Program-made: the position numbers and the translations under genes
Part shown: positions 51,101 to 57,100 of the stretch, one piece after another
How positions within the stretch are numbered: the first letter of the stretch is position 1
Layout: each line of letters opens with the position of its first letter
Assembly (NCBI GenBank): GCA_963573305.1
Contig: OY754330.1
Coordinates: 23,625,096 to 23,689,095, forward strand
Source of the DNA: Pyrrhosoma nymphula
Taxonomy: Eukaryota > Arthropoda > Insecta > Odonata > Coenagrionidae
Length of the DNA: 64,000 bases
Direction of reading: 5' to 3'
Notes under the pieces: model-generated
The model's database searches: none
What the model saw: only the letters and a program-made list of their open reading frames with translations
What the model was told of the DNA's origin: nothing

Positions 51101-54100
51101 TGATATCTGCCCCTGGATCTACCATTCGGACATGGTATTATTAATACCATGCGATTCAAGATGGTACACTAACCTTGGTTTGAGTTTTAAATCACCCGAT
51201 GCATTGCCCCCCAATAACAGCATAGTAAAAAATAAGCAAACACAGTTATGAAACAAAATAACGCAATAATTATTCGCTCAGGTGAACTTTTGACACACGC
51301 TATGAGGAGTTAACGTCAAACTTTTCCGCCGAATGGAAATTACGCATCAAATGCGCCAAATTCCTATTCGTTATTAATTTTTTTTGGTTGCGTAAAATTT
51401 GAACATCGTTATCGCGAAGCACTGACGACGTTGAACGATTAAGGGTTTTAATTGTTGGACAACGTTATCGCGAAACAACGTTAAATGGGACAACGTTAAA
51501 CGAGGACACACTGTAATCCTTTGTAGTTATGCCACCCACATTACATACATGAACTGACTGGTTTCATAGAATCCAGGATGTGCATAGCCTCATCATTTGG
51601 TTTTGCACCATGGCAGCGAGAGGCAATGTGCAGAATGTGGAGTCCTCACTTCCAGTGTGTTGCCAAGTTCTGTTACCAAGATGGAGCACCATGTATGCTA
51701 CATGATGTGAAAACTCCCAAGGCCTCCTTTTACCTGCCATCCTACTGTGGGTGTGTGACCAACCATGTTGCCCGTGAGAAAATCGGGAAATATTGCCGGA
51801 GTCATGATATGAATGACTGCAGCTAATGATGCAAAGGTGTCTATATATACCAATTCATTGAAGTTCTATCTGGATAATGTAGGGTAAAGTAATAGTCAGT
51901 GCTGAAATAGTGTACATTTGAAAGTGCTTTTTGAAAAGCGTGCAGTCAACTGCTGTATGAAGGTAAATCTTCTCCATCCTTGGGTATTTAATAATCTTCA
52001 TATTGAAACAATCACTTGGTATAAATCCACACTTTTATAATAAAACAAACCCAGGTTTCAGCAACTAAGTGCCATTTTCAAGGTAAAGATTTAATAATTA
52101 AATGGCTGTGCTTTATGGGGTTAATCACTCCATAATGACAGTCTCTTGTTCAGGATTAGTATGGGTTTGGGAAGCCTGGAAAAGTCAATGGAAATGAGAA
52201 ATTAACCTGGAAATTTGATTTTCCAAGTCACAATGTGATTGTCATTATTAAGATAGGAGTACCATTTTAGACTCCCTGCTCTTATAATTTGAGTCCAGCA
52301 ATCTCTACCCTGACAATGGTGACAGTATTGTGATACAGGCAGTCCCTGAGTTATGTAATAGGTGCGTTCTGCCACTAGCGGTGTAAGTCGAAAATTACTC
52401 CTTAACTGAGTCCATGCTCTCAAGATTACGGTCGATTTGGAAAAAAATACGGGGAAGGCCAGCTCTTACTAACATTACGGCACATGCGCTCCTTGAAAGT
52501 AGGTAACTATCCGTCCAAATACCGTAACTTTCGTAATTCCCGTCTTTTTTGGGTAAGGTTGCCACTTATGTAAGTACAGATTTACATAAGTCGAGGCTTA
52601 CGTAACTCAGGGACTGCCTGTAAATAACCAGTATCCCCTCTTAACACATGCAATGCATTCCAAATATTATTGTACTGAATGAATTTGTCAAGGGAATGTG
52701 AATGAGAAATTAATGATCTACAGCCTTAGTATACCAATAATAAGAATAAGGACTCCAAATGGCCGTAAAACTTTTTACACCAACTGCGGTGGATCTCTCG
52801 CCCTTGAATCAAATCACACTCTCAAAAATGCACACACACTAACAACACAAAAATTGGTTCCTTCTCTGGGGTGTGAAGGGGACATTAAGGAATAACAGTA
52901 GATGCGTACTTAATTCATACCCTGAAGTTGTACACAGGAATTGATTCTACGTCAGGGACAACCTCAGACAAAACTCACTCACCCTATGGTAAGTTGTTCT
53001 TATGGATTCTGGGGCCTGTTAAGAACTACTACAGAAGGACATTCACACTCTCCTAACCTGATTACATGAAGCTATTCTACACCAGGGACACCTTCAGAAG
53101 GCAGGCTTACTTCCCAGTGATCCCTTGTAGGAGCGGTTGGGGACGAAAATTGAGATGATTGCTGAGGATGTCCGTTTCCTTAAAAATTGTAAACAAATAC
53201 CTATTTATACCAACGGATTTATCCTTTTTATCCATTTCAACCTTAGTGTTGCCAGTGAATGTCCTCTTCCAGTGCGCTGATGAAAGCCACCTTGTGGCCG
53301 AAATATGACTATTTGCATCACACCTTACGCACCTCCTCCCTTCATTTCTCATAACAAACGCCTAAACCTGCAATTTCGGACTTCTCTCTTTCGAGTTTAA
53401 TTGAGTGAGTGGAATCCCAAAGTTGGTTTTGATTCACCTCTTCGTGGAAGACCGTGTGTAAATGAGCGAGTGAGTGATTGTTGTGATTATGTGTTCTAGA
53501 CAGTGTTGTATCTTTTCCGGAGTCCCAATTGGTATGACTGCGGATCCCTCACCTAAAGGTTGAATTTTAAAGAACAATTAGTTTAATTTGCTGAATGAAA
53601 ATAAATTTGGGTCTGTGTGTATTAACTGCTGTTTCTACTATACTGAAAACTAGAGCTAATGGTCATTGTGTCTTGCTTATCATAAACTCAAGCAGTCCAG
53701 TTTAAATGGGAAATTTGGTCATGGTTTGTGAATTGATTCACAATTAGCTTTACATGTTAAAGCGGACATCAGGTTAAACACATTTGTGTTAAGCGAGGAA
53801 TACCTGTATAACCATTATGCTCTTTTGTAACAAGTTTGACTATTTCTCTAGATAAAGCTTGTGTTATATTTTCAAATGATGGGAATTGCTAAAGACATGG
53901 TTAAGTTTTATCCTAGCAAATGTAAAAAGTAAACTGTATGCCTGCACAAATTATAGTTCAACCTTTGTCCTTATTTTTAGAATGCTGGATGAAAACTTTG
54001 CTGAACAAATGAAGGAAATTGTACGGCAGTGCTCACGTACAAGGCAGACTCTCCTTTTCTCTGCTACTATGACAGAAGAAGTGAAGGACTTGGCTAGCAT

Positions 54101-57100
54101 GTCTCTTTCTCGACCTGTTCGACTCTTTGTTGATAACACAGGAGATGTGGCCTTAAATCTTCGTCAAGAATTCATCAGGTTTGTGCTGACTGTGAAATCA
54201 TTTTTTTAATACTGCTTATTTGAACTTTTGCTTGATTTTCAGTCTGTTTCTGTTTCATTTTCTTATGTTCCAAATGTATTCCTAGAGTTTTCTGCTTTCA
54301 TCTTCTTTTTTTATTTTGGAAAATTCTCAATTTACGTGGCCATCAGTACAAGTGTAAAAGTTGTAGTGGAATGAGGGTGGTATTGGGAAGTACATATATG
54401 AGGTAATGAGGAAGTGGGAGGGAAAAAAAGATAATGAATTCACAATTCCTTTATCGTGCACATATGAGTACTGTTCTACTGTGACAGTTCACTTACAGAA
54501 TAATCAATAATGGTACAAAACTGTTCAAATTTGCAAACATCAATGTTTTTGTAGTGAACTGTCTCACGTAAGTACAAAAATATAGTGCACAAAAATTTAC
54601 AAACGCTTTGCTTATATTCAAAGTTTCTTATAGAAACCTCCATCAAATTTTTCACTCACATGCAGTTTTAAATAAGGTGCACTAGAGGAGCACTAGAGTT
54701 CACAGTCGAGTCTAGAGAAAGAATGACTCATGGTCATGGAAGCTCTATCTCTTGGTCTGATATTGGTTTCTCTCTGCCCTCACATCTTTGACTTCTGGCT
54801 TTTCCCTTACCCTCTGTCGGATTAATAAATTCATAACTAGTCAGTATGCTTTAGTTTGTGATTATGAAAGTACTCAATTTCTTTTACAGAATCAGGGATG
54901 GCCATGAAGGAGACAGAGAAGCTCTTCTTGCTGCTCTGGTGCTGCGAACATTTAGAGACCACACAATGGTGTTTGTTCAGACTAAGAAACAAGCTCATAG
55001 AATACACATCATTCTTGGCTTGTTAGGTGTCAAGGTATGTTATTTAAAATGTCATACTGTGGTAGCTTTTACATAATGGAAAAATACACGTACAGTGCAA
55101 CTCAATAAAACGAGACCTCACGGTGCCCAAGAAATTCCTCGCAATGGCGAATTATCATCTTACCGGGGGTGGAGCAAATAATTACCATTAAACCTATTGT
55201 CAACACTTTTCTAGGAATTGGGTTTGTGTGGTGGCCGAAGTATTTCCATCCAGTGAGCCTGAGCATAAATCCCGAATGAAGGGGAAAGTTTTCACAGTAA
55301 TTCATACCCGTACTTAATTTACCAACTAACCATTCAATCAAAAAGCACTATACCTACTCAAAAAGACGCAAAAAGCCTCGAATTGTCGGTAATTTTCCCA
55401 AATACACAACTGACAAAGCTATATTTTTCTAGTGCATTTTAATGTTCATTCCATGATTTTGATTAGTTTTACCAAAAATGTAAACCATGATTGGTAAATG
55501 AAAATTGTATCGCATTTGTTACTTCCCTTTACTCTTTCCCTTGGTTGATCTTAATGTTTATGATGAGTATATTCACGTTCTTCGTGACATTTCACAGAAG
55601 CTATTTGGAATAACGTATTTCATTTGTTTCTGCAGACGAAATGAAACAGTCACAGCCAGGCCCAGCACCTTCTATTTCAGGAACAAAAATTATTAAAAAA
55701 AACATTTTCAGGTACAAGCATGTAAAGGGAATAAAACTATGATAAAATGTTCATGATGATGCCAAAAATATACTTGCGGAAAATGCACAGCAAGAAGTGA
55801 AAAACTTATTCCATGTGTTGTTATGTGTCATGAAAAATAAAGTGGGACAGTAGAACTGATAGCAATATACATGGCTTAATGCTGTTACTTACATTATTTC
55901 AGTACCCCTTGATTGTAATTAATGTACTTATATTTACACTGCAAAATGTTTATACACTAAACTGCCACCATCTATAATAATATATTGCACAATTGGTGAT
56001 AAATCTGTGTATCCAAAAGATTGTTTTAAAGTTTAAAAACTAAATTGTTTATGAAACTTATTCATAACTTTAAAATAATGTAAATATGAGTTAAAGATAT
56101 AATAATCTCACTTCAAATAGAATATATGTGTGAAATTACTCATACAAACCACCAAAACAAGAGAAAACACCTACCGGTCAAAATAACCGCTGCCAGTGCT
56201 TTTAGGTATGGGGAAAATACGGTGCTTCTAGTGTTAAATACGGAGGGAATCTAAGAGATGTCCGTTTGAAAATACACTGCTGATGGCATCAATCTCACCC
56301 AGGACATGATTTTATAATGTGGATGTTTTCTTTATATGTTATTACACATTATATTTTGTCTTTATTTCTGAGATTAATAGCATTTCTCTTTCACCAGGTT
56401 GGTGAATTGCATGGTAACCTTACTCAGCCTCAAAGACTTGATGCACTTAAAAGATTCCGGGAGGAACAGTTAGATGTACTTGTTGCCACAGATGTAGCAG
56501 CCCGAGGTCTTGACATAAGAGGAGTGAAAACAGTTAGTTAACCATTTTTGTATATTTCTTTCTTAGTATCACTTTGAGTATTCTGTAAAAGATTGCTACT
56601 CTGTTTCAGTGCAAAAAATATCATAAGGTAATAGTAAGGTTATTTATTTTTTTTGCTGTGGGCAAAACTAGGGAGCGCCCTACTCCCTACATGCTTGTGA
56701 GTCATACTGGAAAATATGTATAAAGGTACTATGTCAAAAACTATGATCATTCTGTATAGGCACGTTGATTCTGACCATCAAGATGTCAAAATGATTAATA
56801 TAGATGAATAATATTATTTATTTTTCCTAATAGCTTTCACTTTTTTTTTATTCAAGATCAACGCTGATACCCTTTTGTACATAATATACAAAATTATTCA
56901 TTTTGAAATACATGGTATAATTCAAATTTAAACTAAATTAATAATTGAAAATTAAGAGTTAGATTGCATATTTCATTTAGGTATGTTAACAGTATATAAA
57001 TATCTGTTGATATAAAGCTCTCTTAAAGGCTGATAATGTATTTTCAGCACGAATATTCATTGGTAATAAATTCCAATTACGTCTAAGCCTATTTACAGGA

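Larger units (their letters stand above)
42330..53980. other. DDX27 intron 7 (11.6 kb), transposon-rich
   Basis: Contains a SINE, an R4/NeSL-type LINE, Penelope-like 3' ends and several TA-flanked elements listed separately. 46870-48040 and 48239-49538 show no gene; TAGGGATGAG-like hAT terminus at 49335-49342 (minus). Confidence 0.7.
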
